A stretch of 55,013 nt of DNA from Levilactobacillus namurensis DSM 19117 (GCF_001434785.1 NZ_AZDT01000018.1:1-55013), one strand, 5' to 3'. Counted from the stretch's first letter, positions 19,575-28,641 are shown. Notes: generated by a model not told the origin, from the letters alone. Numbers and translations are program-made.

Positions 19575-20381
19575 ATGCAAACGAAAACGTTAAGCAACGG
19601 TGTAACGATTCCAATGTTAGGTTTTGGCACCTATCAGATTAGGAACAGTGACGTGAGCGAGGCTATCAAGGGGGCCATGGCTGCCGGCTACCGGCACTAC
19701 GACTGTGCCCACATCTACGGCAACGAAGCCGCCATTGGTGAGGCGTTTCAAGCATCCGGCGTTAAGCGCGAAGACCTGTTCATCACCTCGAAGGTCTGGA
19801 ATGCTGACCAAGGCTACGACAAGACGTTAGCGGCTTTTGAACAGACGGCCAAGGACCTGCAGACGGACTACTTGGACCTGTACCTGATTCACTGGCCAAA
19901 CGAAAAGAACTTCGATCTGACGCTGGATACTTGGCGGGCCCTGGAAACCCTCTACAAGCAAAAGAAGGTCCGGGCCATCGGGGTCTCCAATTTCTCCGAA
20001 GACCAATTGAACCAGGTCTTTGATATGGCCGAAGTTCGGCCAATGGTCAACCAGATTGAGCGGCACCCGTACAAGGTCCAAGCAGAACTGGGCCAGTTCG
20101 ATATCGACCACGATATCGTCAACGAAGGCTACTCCCCAATCGGCCACGGCCACATGATTCTGGAAGATCCTAAGATCAACCAGATTGCTCAAGCTCACGG
20201 TAAGACACCGGCGCAAGTCGTCTTACGGTGGCAAATCGACACGGGCTTTGTGATCTTCCCGAAGTCTTCCAAGGTCGCCCGGGTTCAAGAAAACTTTGAC
20301 ATCTTTGATTTCGAATTGAGTGCCGATGAGATCAAGACCATCAACGCTTTGGACCAGGATAAACACCTGAACTACGATTAA
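19575..20381 (+). CDS. Aldo/keto reductase
   Basis: The product is 268 residues, a TIM-barrel NADPH-dependent reductase of small aldehydes or ketones (2,5-diketogluconate reductase-like family). The catalytic tetrad is complete: Asp43, Tyr48 (AHIYGNEA), Lys73 (ITSKVWN) and His106 (LIHWP). The NADPH-binding tail has FPKSSKVARVQEN near 233-245. I chose the ATG at 19575, which has TTGGAGG 7 bases upstream; an in-frame start at 19521 adds residues unlike the family. It is a single gene with a weak hairpin (CTAGGCTACC/GGTAGGCCTAG, 20392-20416) after it. The substrate cannot be told. Confidence 0.92.
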   Translation: MQTKTLSNGVTIPMLGFGTYQIRNSDVSEAIKGAMAAGYRHYDCAHIYGNEAAIGEAFQASGVKREDLFITSKVWNADQGYDKTLAAFEQTAKDLQTDYLDLYLIHWPNEKNFDLTLDTWRALETLYKQKKVRAIGVSNFSEDQLNQVFDMAEVRPMVNQIERHPYKVQAELGQFDIDHDIVNEGYSPIGHGHMILEDPKINQIAQAHGKTPAQVVLRWQIDTGFVIFPKSSKVARVQENFDIFDFELSADEIKTINALDQDKHLNYD

Positions 20382-20437
20382 GCTTGACCACTAGGCTACC
20401 CAGAAGGTAGGCCTAGGGACTAAAGCGTAAATAAATC

Positions 20438-20466
20438 TTGGGAATTCGGCAAAGCTATGCTATACT
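20438..20466 (+). promoter_or_regulatory. Promoter of a candidate small RNA
   Basis: -35 TTGGGA (20438-20443) and -10 TATACT (20461-20466) are 17 bp apart. The unit it would drive ends at a strong terminator at 20546, before the next promoter. Confidence 0.6.
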
Positions 20467-20472
20467 ACTTGG

Positions 20473-20546
20473 CATGGTGTTACCTACATTCCAAAGATCC
20501 AAGGTAATTCCTGTCGCCGCGAGTGCTTGCCAGCCTCGCGGTTTTT
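20473..20546 (+). ncRNA. Candidate small RNA between the aldo/keto reductase and tetR
   Basis: About 74 nt lie between a good promoter and a rho-independent terminator (CCGCGAG/CTCGCGG then TTTTT, 20517-20546). A first hairpin GTTACCT/AGGTAA (about 20479-20507) encloses a C/A-rich loop. No reading frame with a ribosome binding site is inside. The tetR promoter starts only 14 bases later, so this is probably a separate unit and not the tetR leader. I do not recognise a known RNA family. Confidence 0.5.
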
Positions 20547-20559
20547 GTTTGGTCTAAAA

Positions 20560-20610
20560 TTGACCGCTGGTTATTTTTGCGGTATGCTATTTAAAAATAA
20601 CCAATGGTCA
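20560..20610 (+). promoter_or_regulatory. tetR promoter overlapped by a paired TetR operator
   Basis: -35 TTGACC (20560-20565) and -10 TATGCT (20583-20588) are 17 bp apart. They are flanked by an inverted pair TGACCGCTGGTTATTTTT (20561-20578) and AAAAATAACCAATGGTCA (20593-20610), matching at 16 of 18 positions. Each half contains an imperfect palindrome TGACCNNTGGTTA. Placement over the promoter is what is expected for autorepression by the TetR protein. Confidence 0.8.
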
Positions 20611-20632
20611 GTTTTGACAGAAAGGAATCCTC

Positions 20633-21295
20633 ATGGCGAATATCTATACACCAGATCAAAAGCATGCCAAGCGCCAAGCCATCATGCAGGCGGCGGTCGA
20701 ATTGTTTGCTCACCAGAGCTATCCCGAAATCACCATGCAACAAATTGCGGAAGTGGTCGGGTGCTCCAAAGGGACGACCTTCCGGTACTTCGCGACCAAG
20801 GAAGACCTGTTCATGAGCATTCTTTTAGAGGATTATCGCGACTATTTTGAACGGCTTTTGACGGGGCTGACCCCCACGACGCGTCTCACAGCAGCAGACT
20901 ATGTCGACTGGATGACTGCCCAGACCAAAGAGTTGATCGTACATCACAGCGTCTTGGTCCGCTTGAACGCGATTCGTGGACCAATTCTGGAGGGAAAAGC
21001 CAACATGGCGGAGACCGTTGCACGGCGGAACGCCCTGTACGCGGTCAGTCGGCAACTAGGGGAGCGACTGGTGACCTGTACCCAGCAGTTGTTGACCCGG
21101 TCACAGTTTAGCCACCTCTTTATTGTCCAAAGTGCAATGATCAGTGGCTTGATGAACATGGCGTCGTTGGCCAGCTTTAACCATGCGACGCTAGCGGTCA
21201 GTTATCCAGATTTTGAAATTGATCTGGTTCCGGAAGCCCAGCAACAGACCCAGTTTTACCTTACCCAGTATTTAAAGGAGTTTTCTCAAAAATGA
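20633..21295 (+). CDS. TetR/AcrR family transcriptional regulator
   Basis: The product is 220 residues. The N-terminal helix-turn-helix (residues about 12-58) has the TetR pattern AAVELFAHQSYPEITMQQIA...CSKGTTFRYFATKEDLF. The C-terminal ligand-binding domain is divergent, as usual. AAAGGA precedes the ATG. The gene is preceded by a paired operator that overlaps its own promoter, so autorepression is likely. Its stop overlaps the start of the downstream LepA-like gene, so the repressor controls that gene too. The ligand is unknown. Confidence 0.93.
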   Translation: MANIYTPDQKHAKRQAIMQAAVELFAHQSYPEITMQQIAEVVGCSKGTTFRYFATKEDLFMSILLEDYRDYFERLLTGLTPTTRLTAADYVDWMTAQTKELIVHHSVLVRLNAIRGPILEGKANMAETVARRNALYAVSRQLGERLVTCTQQLLTRSQFSHLFIVQSAMISGLMNMASLASFNHATLAVSYPDFEIDLVPEAQQQTQFYLTQYLKEFSQK

Positions 21296-23079
21296 AGCAA
21301 GCGAACATTCGAAACTTTGCCATTATTGCCCACATTGATCATGGGAAGTCGACCCTGGCGGACCAGATCATGGCGCTCACGCAGACCGTGAGTGAACGGG
21401 AGCAACACGCCCAGCTGTTAGATGATATGGCCGTCGAGCAGGCCCACGGAGTCACCGTTAAAGCGCGGACCGTCCGGAACTTTTACCACGCTGAGGACGG
21501 ACAGGAGTACGAGTATAACCTGATTGATACGCCCGGACACGTCGACTTCAGTTATGAGGTCGCCAAGAGTCTGGCGGCGACGGAGGGGGCGCTGCTCTTA
21601 GTCGACGCCACCCAGGGTGTGCAGGCCCAGACGATTGCGAATTACCGAATTGCTAAGGAACGGCACTTGCCCTTGATTCCGGTGCTCAATAAGGTCGATA
21701 TGGCCGCAGCGGATATCGACGCCGCCCTAGCACAGCTACACGACTTGGACGCGGCCTTTACTCCGGAGGCCACGTTATTGATCTCGGCCAAGACCGGGCA
21801 GGGGGTCCCCGCGGTGTTAGAAGCCATCAAAGATCGGTTACCGGCGCCTAGTGGGGCGACCCAGGCACCGTTGAAGGCCTTAGTGTTCGACTCGTTGTAC
21901 GATCCTTACCAGGGTGTGATTGCGTACGTGCGCCTGATGGATGGCCAGCTTAAGGACCAGGAAAACTTGCGGTTGATGCAAGCAGGCCAGTCCTTTAAGG
22001 CTAAGGCAATCGGGACCTTCACGCCGAACATGCATCCCCAATCACGGCTGACGACGGGGGATGTGGGGTACGTGGTCACGGGCATCAAGGATCCCAAGCA
22101 GGTGCGGGTCGGGGAGACGTTGACCGCTCAAGCCCAGCCGACCCCAACGCCCTTGGCAGGCTACCAACCGGCAAGGCCCATGGTGTTTGCGGGCCTGTAT
22201 CCCCAAAGTAATGACTACCCGGCTTTGAAAGAGGCCATTCAAAAGTTGGGGTTGAACGATCCGTCGTTTTCCTACACCGAAGAGCGGTCGGAGGCGTTAG
22301 GGGTCGGGTTCCGGTGCGGCTTCTTAGGCGCCTTTCACCTGCAGATTATTCGCGAACGCTTGCACGACGAATATGGGGTGGACGTGTTGACCACGGCGCC
22401 GAACGTGACCTATCACGTGCAGCTTAAGAATGGCCAGCGGATGGTGGTCAACAATCCCGTCCAGTTTCCGGCGTTTAGCCTGATTGAATCGGTTGCGGAG
22501 CCCTTCGTACAGGCGGCCATCACCATGCCTAGTGAGAGCCTGAATGCCGTGCTCAAGTTAACGGAACAGCACAAGGGAACGCTGACGGATCTAGGAAATC
22601 AGGGTGACTTGGTGGTGGCGACCGTCAAGATGCCGTTATCGGAGGTTGCTTACCACTTCTTCTCGGAACTGAAGTCGGTCTCGCACGGGTTCGCCAGCTT
22701 GAGTACTACGTTCTTGGACGATGAGATCAGTGATTTGGTGAAGATTGAAGTGGACATGAACTATGCACCGGTCGATGCGTTAGCGTTTGTGGTCCACCGT
22801 GAAGACGCGCCGATGATGACCCAGAAATTAGTGGGGCAGTTAAAGGTTACGGTTCCGCGGCAACTTTACCCGACACCGGTCCAGGCGCGCGTCGAGGGTA
22901 AGGTCTTAGCCCGCGTCGACGTGCCACCCTTGCGAAAGAACGCGGCGGTCAACGGGGAAGCCCACAGTGTATCCAAAAAAGCGGCGTTATTACGACGCCA
23001 GAGTGCCAATAAGCGCCGGGCCACGCAGAACGCGGTGAAGTTACCCCAGAGTGTGTTTAATGCGATTTTGGAGTTGTAG
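21292..23079 (+). CDS. lepA: Divergent LepA/EF4-like translational GTPase paralogue
   Basis: The product is 595 residues. GTPase motifs are intact: AHIDHGKST (13-21), switch I GVTVKARTV, DTPGH (79-83), NKVD (133-136) and SAK (165-167). EF-G-like domains II, III and V follow. The EF4-specific C-terminal domain is present but divergent: the usual [20 protein letters not shown] stretch is replaced by NGEAHSVSKKAALLRRQSAN. EF4 back-translocates stalled ribosomes. Several lactobacilli carry a second LepA, and this sequence, fused transcriptionally to a TetR gene by a 4-base overlap (ATGA), looks like that inducible paralogue and not the housekeeping copy. The latter should be elsewhere on the chromosome. 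Confidence 0.88.
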   Translation: MKQANIRNFAIIAHIDHGKSTLADQIMALTQTVSEREQHAQLLDDMAVEQAHGVTVKARTVRNFYHAEDGQEYEYNLIDTPGHVDFSYEVAKSLAATEGALLLVDATQGVQAQTIANYRIAKERHLPLIPVLNKVDMAAADIDAALAQLHDLDAAFTPEATLLISAKTGQGVPAVLEAIKDRLPAPSGATQAPLKALVFDSLYDPYQGVIAYVRLMDGQLKDQENLRLMQAGQSFKAKAIGTFTPNMHPQSRLTTGDVGYVVTGIKDPKQVRVGETLTAQAQPTPTPLAGYQPARPMVFAGLYPQSNDYPALKEAIQKLGLNDPSFSYTEERSEALGVGFRCGFLGAFHLQIIRERLHDEYGVDVLTTAPNVTYHVQLKNGQRMVVNNPVQFPAFSLIESVAEPFVQAAITMPSESLNAVLKLTEQHKGTLTDLGNQGDLVVATVKMPLSEVAYHFFSELKSVSHGFASLSTTFLDDEISDLVKIEVDMNYAPVDALAFVVHREDAPMMTQKLVGQLKVTVPRQLYPTPVQARVEGKVLARVDVPPLRKNAAVNGEAHSVSKKAALLRRQSANKRRATQNAVKLPQSVFNAILEL

Positions 23080-23116
23080 CTTGTTGTATCAGATGAGTTG
23101 AAGTTTTAGAAAATAA

Positions 23117-23168
23117 AGAAGGCACCTATGATAAGCGTTACTAGCTTAATCATAAGTGCCTTTTTTTG
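23117..23168. terminator. Terminator between lepA-like gene and gudD
   Basis: AAGGCACCTATGAT and ATCATAAGTGCCTT pair at nearly all positions with further inner pairing. On the plus strand seven T residues follow. The weaker T tract on the minus strand may also serve the convergent gudD. Confidence 0.85.
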
Positions 23169-23228
23169 AACTTTTGTACAAAGTTTTAAGGAGTTTTTAT
23201 CTGTGATGATATAAAGCGTTATGGAAGA

Positions 23229-24557
23229 TTACCGAACTAAAGCAGGCCGCTTTGGATCGAACTTCCAGTTAGGAATCAGTTGTTGCATGGCCACGGAATC
23301 GTCCCGAGCACCTAAACCTTTTTCAAGGTATAACTGATTGGCCTTCTTGATGGCGTCCATATCAATCTCGACGCCTAAGCCTTCGTTCGAAGCAGGGACT
23401 TCAACGGCCCCGTTCTTGATTTGGTAAGGGTTCTTGGTCAGGTTTTGACCGTCTTGCCAGATCCAGTGGGTATCAATGTCGTAGACGTCGCCAGGAGCGG
23501 CTGCGGCACAGTTAACGGCCATGGCTAAGGAGATGTCGAAGTGGTTGTTGGAGTGAATTCCCCAGTTTAAGCCGAATTCTGAGCATAATTGCGCCACCCG
23601 TACGGAACCTTCCATAGTCCAGAAGTGAGGGTCGGCTAACGGAATGGAGACGGCATTTAACGCAATGGCGTGAGACATTTGACGCCAGTCCGTGTCCACC
23701 ATGTTCGTCGCAGTTGGCATATGCGTCTTCTTTTGGAACTCGGAGAGGATTTCCCGACCAGAGAAGCCTTCTTCGGCACCACAAGGGTCTTCGATGTAGT
23801 GTAAGACATCTTTCAATTCGTCAGCGTACTTTAAGGCGTCCTTCAGAGACCAGCCGCCGTTGGGATCAAGGTCTAACTTGGCTTCGGGGAAGGCCTTATG
23901 AAGAGCCTTCATGACCTTAACTTCGTCTTCACCGGCTAAGACACCGCCTTTAAGCTTGAAGGTCTTGAAGCCGTACCGCTTGTAAGCCGCTTTGGCCAAC
24001 TTGACGATGGAATCAGCGTCCATAGCAGGTTGCCGCCGGAGCTTGCCCCAATCGTCAGAATCGTCATCGTTCTTCAGGTAAGGGAGGTTCGTCTTGCTGG
24101 CGTCACCAACGAAGAACAGGTAGCCCAAGACACCGACTGATTCACGGACTTGGCCATCGCCTAACAGAGCTGCAACGGGAACGTGGAAATGCTTCCCTAA
24201 TAAGTCCAGGAAGGCCGTTTCAACAGCCGTAACGGCATGGATGGTCTTCCGTAAGTCGAAGGTTTGATTCCCCCGGCCGCCAGCATCTAAGTAGCCGAAC
24301 TTGTCGCGCATTTCATTGAGCACTTGCTTGTACTGTCCCAATGTCTTGCCGATGATCAGGTCTTTAGACTTTTCAAGAATATCCGTAATGCCTTGGCCAC
24401 CAGGAACTTCACCAACACCAATTTGATCTTCGTTAGTGGTTAAGATGACGATGTTCCGCGTGAAGTATGGCCCGTGAGCACCACTTAAGTTTAAAAGCAT
24501 GCTGTCGTAGCCAGCAACGGGGTAGACGTCCATTTTAGCAATCGTAGGTACAGTCAT
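23229..24557 (-). CDS. gudD: D-glucarate dehydratase
   Basis: The product is 442 residues, an enolase-superfamily (mandelate racemase subgroup) enzyme that dehydrates D-glucarate to 5-keto-4-deoxyglucarate with Mg2+. It matches E. coli GudD along its length: [43 protein letters not shown], the [11 protein letters not shown] Lys box, DPNGGWS and [16 protein letters not shown] metal ligands, [25 protein letters not shown] with the catalytic His, and [15 protein letters not shown] precedes the ATG. It diverges from the LysR gene, which probably regulates it. No aldolase for the product is in the window. Confidence 0.95.
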   Translation of the reverse strand: MTVPTIAKMDVYPVAGYDSMLLNLSGAHGPYFTRNIVILTTNEDQIGVGEVPGGQGITDILEKSKDLIIGKTLGQYKQVLNEMRDKFGYLDAGGRGNQTFDLRKTIHAVTAVETAFLDLLGKHFHVPVAALLGDGQVRESVGVLGYLFFVGDASKTNLPYLKNDDDSDDWGKLRRQPAMDADSIVKLAKAAYKRYGFKTFKLKGGVLAGEDEVKVMKALHKAFPEAKLDLDPNGGWSLKDALKYADELKDVLHYIEDPCGAEEGFSGREILSEFQKKTHMPTATNMVDTDWRQMSHAIALNAVSIPLADPHFWTMEGSVRVAQLCSEFGLNWGIHSNNHFDISLAMAVNCAAAAPGDVYDIDTHWIWQDGQNLTKNPYQIKNGAVEVPASNEGLGVEIDMDAIKKANQLYLEKGLGARDDSVAMQQLIPNWKFDPKRPALVR

Positions 24558-25085
24558 AATGAGTAATCTCCTTTGAATAGAACTGATTGTGGATTGTTGA
24601 ACAAATAAGCTTAAAAAATAAGGTTAGGCCTTACTTTTATAAATCAAGCTCATAACTGTGATTTTAGAAAATTCATCGCTTCAATCTGTCTAGCAAACTA
24701 TCAACGGTTTTTCCGACCGAAGAAAAGTCGTTAACGTGATGTGTTTACTACCCAGTTATGAATGTTCTAGAATAACGAATTATTGAGCATAGCGTCGTGA
24801 ACCGGTTCGGTGATTCGTAACGTTTACAGTGATTATTGTAGGGGGGAATCGGAGGTTTGAACAGTGACTAAGAAGTCGCCACGTGAACTGATTGTTCCGG
24901 ATAGATGACCAGTTATATTCGCTGAGAAGGCTTACACTAAACGGGAAGTATAACTGGCAAAGTGATTCTAGCCGATGATGTCATCTTGAGAAAGCGCAGA
25001 CAACGGAAAGGACGTGTGGCATAATATTGACAGGGTGAGGGGTGACGTAGACTGAGAACATTAGTAAATGGAGGGCCAATCTAGT
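24558..25085. other. Divergent gudD / lysR regulatory region
   Basis: No gene was found. It holds the gudD promoter region, a cre-like site at 24815-24828, and TTGACA (25027-25032) with TAGACT (25048-25053) 15 bp apart as a possible lysR promoter. The unusual length fits LysR-type control of both directions. Confidence 0.55.
24815..24828 (-). promoter_or_regulatory. cre-like site upstream of gudD
   Basis: TGTAAACGTTACGA on the minus strand matches the cre pattern TGWAANCGNTNWCA at all but one conserved position. Confidence 0.5.
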
Positions 25086-25976
25086 ATGGATATTAATAAG
25101 TTAAGGACGTTTTTAACGATTGCACAGTATGGTAGCTTCCGAGCAGCGGCCGAAAAGCTCTTTTTATCGCCCCGAGCGGTATCGAAACAAATGGATCAGA
25201 TTGAAAATGAGCTAGGCGTCAAGTTATTTACGCGGCAAAAGAATAATACGAGCCTAACTGACATGGGTCAGGAATTCATTGTGACGGCTACGGACTTGGT
25301 CAATAGTTACACGAACGCTTATAATCGCATTCAAATTGAAAACGCTAGCAATTCGCGGAAGGTGGTGATTGGGTTCTCTTCTCAGAATCAATCCACCATC
25401 ATCCAGCAGACGTTTCGCGAGCCCTTATTACAAAATCCAGAGATTGAACTAGAATTGCGCGAAGAAAGCGGTCGGGCGTTGGTTAAGATGGTCCGGGAGA
25501 AGCAATTGCACATGGCCGTGACGCCGGCGTATGACGAAGTATTGGACTATGGTCCGAAGGTCGGTGTTCGGAAGTTGATTACGGGAGAGATGGTTGTGGG
25601 CGTCAGCCGTCAGAATCCAGTCAGCAAGTTAGAGTCCGTCAACCTGGAACAGCTTTCTGAACTGCCGGTGTTCTACTACAACAGTTATCAATCCACCTAT
25701 TTACAAGATGTGTTCTATAAGAAGTTTAACAAGATCTTTCCTAAGAAGAACATTCAGCGGTGTTCATCGATTGAGCAACGCGACATGTTGATTGCGCTTG
25801 ATCGGGGAGTCGGGTTCTTCCCGCAACCGTTAGTCCCGGCAGAGAGCATGCTTAATCCCATGATTAAGTTCCTGAAAATCGAGAATGATTTGAATACTTA
25901 CTACGCTTCGGTGCTCCTCTACAACAAAGAAGTTGAGAGTCCAACCGTCCGCAAACTCATTGATCAGTTTGAATGA
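25086..25976 (+). CDS. LysR-family transcriptional regulator
   Basis: The product is 296 residues. The winged helix-turn-helix at 1-60 has the LysR signature (RTFLTIAQYGSFRAAAEKLFLSPRAVSKQMDQIENELGVKLFTR). A periplasmic-binding-like effector domain spans about 90-296. I chose the ATG at 25086, which begins the family-typical MDINKLRTF and has GGAGGG 10 bases upstream; an in-frame ATG at 25068 is possible. It diverges from gudD and sits amid sugar-acid genes, so a glucarate- or aldonate-type inducer is plausible but is inferred from position only. Confidence 0.9.
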   Translation: MDINKLRTFLTIAQYGSFRAAAEKLFLSPRAVSKQMDQIENELGVKLFTRQKNNTSLTDMGQEFIVTATDLVNSYTNAYNRIQIENASNSRKVVIGFSSQNQSTIIQQTFREPLLQNPEIELELREESGRALVKMVREKQLHMAVTPAYDEVLDYGPKVGVRKLITGEMVVGVSRQNPVSKLESVNLEQLSELPVFYYNSYQSTYLQDVFYKKFNKIFPKKNIQRCSSIEQRDMLIALDRGVGFFPQPLVPAESMLNPMIKFLKIENDLNTYYASVLLYNKEVESPTVRKLIDQFE

Positions 25977-26002
25977 GTTTGCGCGTAGGGGTGAGAATTA
26001 AA

Positions 26003-26054
26003 AGTTAAAAAAGTGGTTCTGAAAATCAGCCGATTTTCAGAACCACTTTTAACT
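26003..26054. terminator. Bidirectional terminator between lysR and the lactonase gene
   Basis: AAAAGTGGTTCTGAAAATC and GATTTTCAGAACCACTTTT are perfect 19-bp arms around AGCC. A-rich and T-rich flanks serve both convergent genes. Confidence 0.9.
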
Positions 26055-26101
26055 GTGATGGAAGTTTTAAGATGAAAGTTTAAATCTAGCACGGATAGAG
26101 A

Positions 26102-27229
26102 TTAGCTTAAGAAGTCAGTGGCTTCAACGACCCGGACACAGGCATCGTGCTTGATGTGCCGTTGGGCAACGCTGAGGTAGCCATCGGTAGTATCGCGGTT
26201 GAACAGAATCAATTCGTTACTGTTTTGGTTAGCGCACAGTAAGAAGTCACCATTCTTGCTCAGGCCGAAGTCCCGCGGGAAGACCCCTTCGGTCTTGATC
26301 TGTTGGATCTTTTCCAAGCGACGACCGTCATCAAGAACCTTGTAAACCGTCAGGGAGTTGTGGCCCCGGTTAGAAATGTAGAGGTTCTTCTCGTCAGGAG
26401 ATAAGCGGATGGCGGCAGAACCGTTGTGCCCGGCATAACCTTCGGGGATGTTAGAGTAGTCATCAACCCAAGCTAACTTTCCAGTTTGAGGGTCATATTC
26501 AACCACGGCGACTCGGCTGGATAATTCACCGAGGACGTAGATGTAGTTGGAGTGCTGTGACATAGCAATCTGACGAGGACCAAAGCCAGGGTGAACGTTC
26601 AATTCATAAACGGGCGTTAATTCGGCCGTATCGTTGTTGACGTCGTAAACGAAAAGCTTGTCGCAACCCAGACCACAAACGATTAAACGACCGTCGGATA
26701 AGAGCCGGGCAAAGTGAATGTGGGCGTGATCTTGTTCCACTAACGGACCGTTTCCTTCGATAGGGTAGGTGTGGCTGTCAGTAATGTTGAAGTTGTCATC
26801 CATCTTATATGTATGGATAGCGTTCGTGTTGTAGTTGGCAGCAAATAGAACTTTGTGTTCACTGTCGATCGAAATGTAGGAAGGAACCGTGTAAGGGAGT
26901 TCGTTCCAGAAGTATAAGTTCTTAGCAGCATCGTAGGCTTCGTAGGAACCGTGCTTCTTTGGCAGGTAGTTTTCGGAGACTACTTTACCGGAAACGGCGT
27001 CGACAATGGCCACGCCACCTTCTTCTTCGTTACGGGTCAAGACGGTTGCAATCTTCTTGCCTGAGTCGGAGAAGTTAAAGAAAGCTGGGTTTTCCACTTT
27101 AGCGAGCAGGGAGATGTCCGTAATTTGTTTTTTATCGGTATCGAGTGTAGCCGTGTAGATCCCTTGGGATTGGTTGTTTTCAGTATAACTATCGCTGGTA
27201 TAACCGCCTAATAAGAATTTATCAATCAT
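26102..27229 (-). CDS. Lactonase family beta-propeller protein (6-phosphogluconolactonase-like)
   Basis: The product is 375 residues of the seven-bladed propeller lactonase family (YkgB/Pgl type, PF10282). Diagnostic stretches are FLLGGYTSDSY at the N-terminus, EQDHAHIHFA, HPGFGPRQIAMS, GHNGSAAIRLSPDEKNLYIS then NRGHNSLTVY, and FPRDFGLSKNGDFLLCANQN. Such enzymes open sugar lactones. It starts 14 bases after the stop of the enolase-superfamily dehydratase gene, whose end overlaps its ribosome binding site, so the two are translated together. The pairing suggests it hydrolyses an aldonolactone or aldarolactone to the acid used by the dehydratase. The exact substrate is inferred, not shown. Confidence 0.88.
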   Translation of the reverse strand: MIDKFLLGGYTSDSYTENNQSQGIYTATLDTDKKQITDISLLAKVENPAFFNFSDSGKKIATVLTRNEEEGGVAIVDAVSGKVVSENYLPKKHGSYEAYDAAKNLYFWNELPYTVPSYISIDSEHKVLFAANYNTNAIHTYKMDDNFNITDSHTYPIEGNGPLVEQDHAHIHFARLLSDGRLIVCGLGCDKLFVYDVNNDTAELTPVYELNVHPGFGPRQIAMSQHSNYIYVLGELSSRVAVVEYDPQTGKLAWVDDYSNIPEGYAGHNGSAAIRLSPDEKNLYISNRGHNSLTVYKVLDDGRRLEKIQQIKTEGVFPRDFGLSKNGDFLLCANQNSNELILFNRDTTDGYLSVAQRHIKHDACVRVVEATDFLS

Positions 27230-27243
27230 GTGAATTTTCCTCC

Positions 27244-28461
27244 TTAGTCAATCGTCACAATTTTACTTTTGGCAATGGTTTCATCCGTTAATTCTTGACC
27301 AATACCTGGCCGGTCGGGGATGTCGATGTGACCGTTGACCGCTTGGAAATCATCGTACTTGCAAGTAGCACGGTCCTTGGCGTTCCGGGCACGTTGATAA
27401 ACCTCGTGGATTAAGAAGTTAGGGATGACCGCTTCGACCTGAATAGCCGCTGCTACGGCAATTGGACTCCCACAAACGTGAACTTGGGCGTTGATGTCGT
27501 AAGTGTAAGCCATATCACAAATCTTCTTGGCTTCAGTGATTCCACCGCACAGGCATAGGTCAGGTTGGGCCACTTTGATAGAACGGTCCTCGAAGAACTT
27601 CCGGAAGCCGAAGCGCGTGAAGACCCGTTCACCAGCAGCGATTGGAATGTTGACCTTGTCGGCAACTTCCTTGGTGTTGTCTGAGTTCAACGTGTGGACT
27701 GGTTCTTCATAGTAGAGAATGTCGAGAGGTTCTAGCGCTTGGCCAATCTTAATGGCGGAAGTCGTATCTGAATTGGCGTGCATATCGATAATGATGCCCA
27801 ATCCTGGTCCACCAGCGTCACGAACAGCTTTAACCCGGTCGTAGGCCACGTCCATGACGTGCTTAGAGACCGTTCCGCGAGTCTGCCATTCGTCACTACC
27901 GTCTGGTTCACCACTCAATAGGATAGGATCAAACTTCATGGCGTCATAGCCTTCGTCCATGATCTTCTTGGTCACTTCGGCGTATTCCGCAGGGGTATAC
28001 AGCTTGAGCTTCTTGATATCTTCGCCCCAGTTATATTGCAACTGACTAGCGTAAGACCGTAAGTGATCGTTGGTTTTACCCCCTAATAATTGGTAAACGG
28101 GGGTGTTGTAATACTTACCTTTGATGTCCCAAAGCGCAATATCGATGGCACTAATGGCGGCGTTGACGACCACCCCACCGGCGATTCCCCAGTAAGTGGT
28201 TGTGAACAGCTGGTTCCAAATCTTTTCAATGTTTAAAGGATCTTCACCGATAATCACTCGGCTAAAGTCTTGCAGCATGCCGAAGCCACCGCGCCAACCT
28301 TTACCGTAAGCCAGTCCGGCTTCACCAAACCCGGAAATGCCTTCATCAGTATTGATTCTAACGACTAAGGGACTCCAAGCTTCCTGGCTACCGGAACCGT
28401 TACCGCTAAAACTAGGATCCTCACTAGGAACTTTCATAATATCGATACTCGTGATTTTCAT
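27244..28461 (-). CDS. Mandelate racemase/muconate lactonizing enzyme family acid-sugar dehydratase
   Basis: The product is 405 residues with the enolase-superfamily capping domain (1-130) and TIM barrel. Metal ligands are visible in IIIDMHANSD, YYEEPV and AAGERVF, and a catalytic-type dyad in AQPDLCLCGG and QVHVCGSP. His right after the first Asp (DMH) matches galactonate/mannonate dehydratase types (DFH), so an aldonate dehydratase is my best guess. Glucarate-type activity or a lactone cycloisomerase cannot be excluded. I chose the ATG at 28461 because AGGAGG lies 9 bases upstream; an in-frame upstream start lacks a site. It is first in an operon with the lactonase. Confidence 0.85.
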   Translation of the reverse strand: MKITSIDIMKVPSEDPSFSGNGSGSQEAWSPLVVRINTDEGISGFGEAGLAYGKGWRGGFGMLQDFSRVIIGEDPLNIEKIWNQLFTTTYWGIAGGVVVNAAISAIDIALWDIKGKYYNTPVYQLLGGKTNDHLRSYASQLQYNWGEDIKKLKLYTPAEYAEVTKKIMDEGYDAMKFDPILLSGEPDGSDEWQTRGTVSKHVMDVAYDRVKAVRDAGGPGLGIIIDMHANSDTTSAIKIGQALEPLDILYYEEPVHTLNSDNTKEVADKVNIPIAAGERVFTRFGFRKFFEDRSIKVAQPDLCLCGGITEAKKICDMAYTYDINAQVHVCGSPIAVAAAIQVEAVIPNFLIHEVYQRARNAKDRATCKYDDFQAVNGHIDIPDRPGIGQELTDETIAKSKIVTID

Positions 28462-28486
28462 CAAAACAAGCCTCCTGTTCAAAGTT

Positions 28487-28500
28487 TGTAACTGATTACA
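28487..28500. promoter_or_regulatory. TGTAA-N4-TTACA palindrome
   Basis: TGTAACTGATTACA lies 25 bases upstream of the dehydratase start. Half sites TGTAA/TTACA are perfect. It is a possible operator for the local regulator or a divergent cre. Confidence 0.4.
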
Positions 28501-28627
28501 TACTGAGCATAGTCAGAATTGGGCTTGAGTGACAGATAAGCTTGGTTCAGCAGGGCAACGTTTAGTTGCTACGTAAATTGGAGAGTGAAATTATACATTG
28601 TGAATTTAGTTCGTTGGCTTGCCTGTC

Positions 28628-28641
28628 TGTAAACGGTTTCA
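28628..28641 (+). promoter_or_regulatory. Catabolite-responsive element (cre)
   Basis: TGTAAACGGTTTCA matches the cre pattern TGWAANCGNTNWCA at every position. It lies between the two divergent sugar-acid operons, where CcpA could repress both. Confidence 0.75.
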
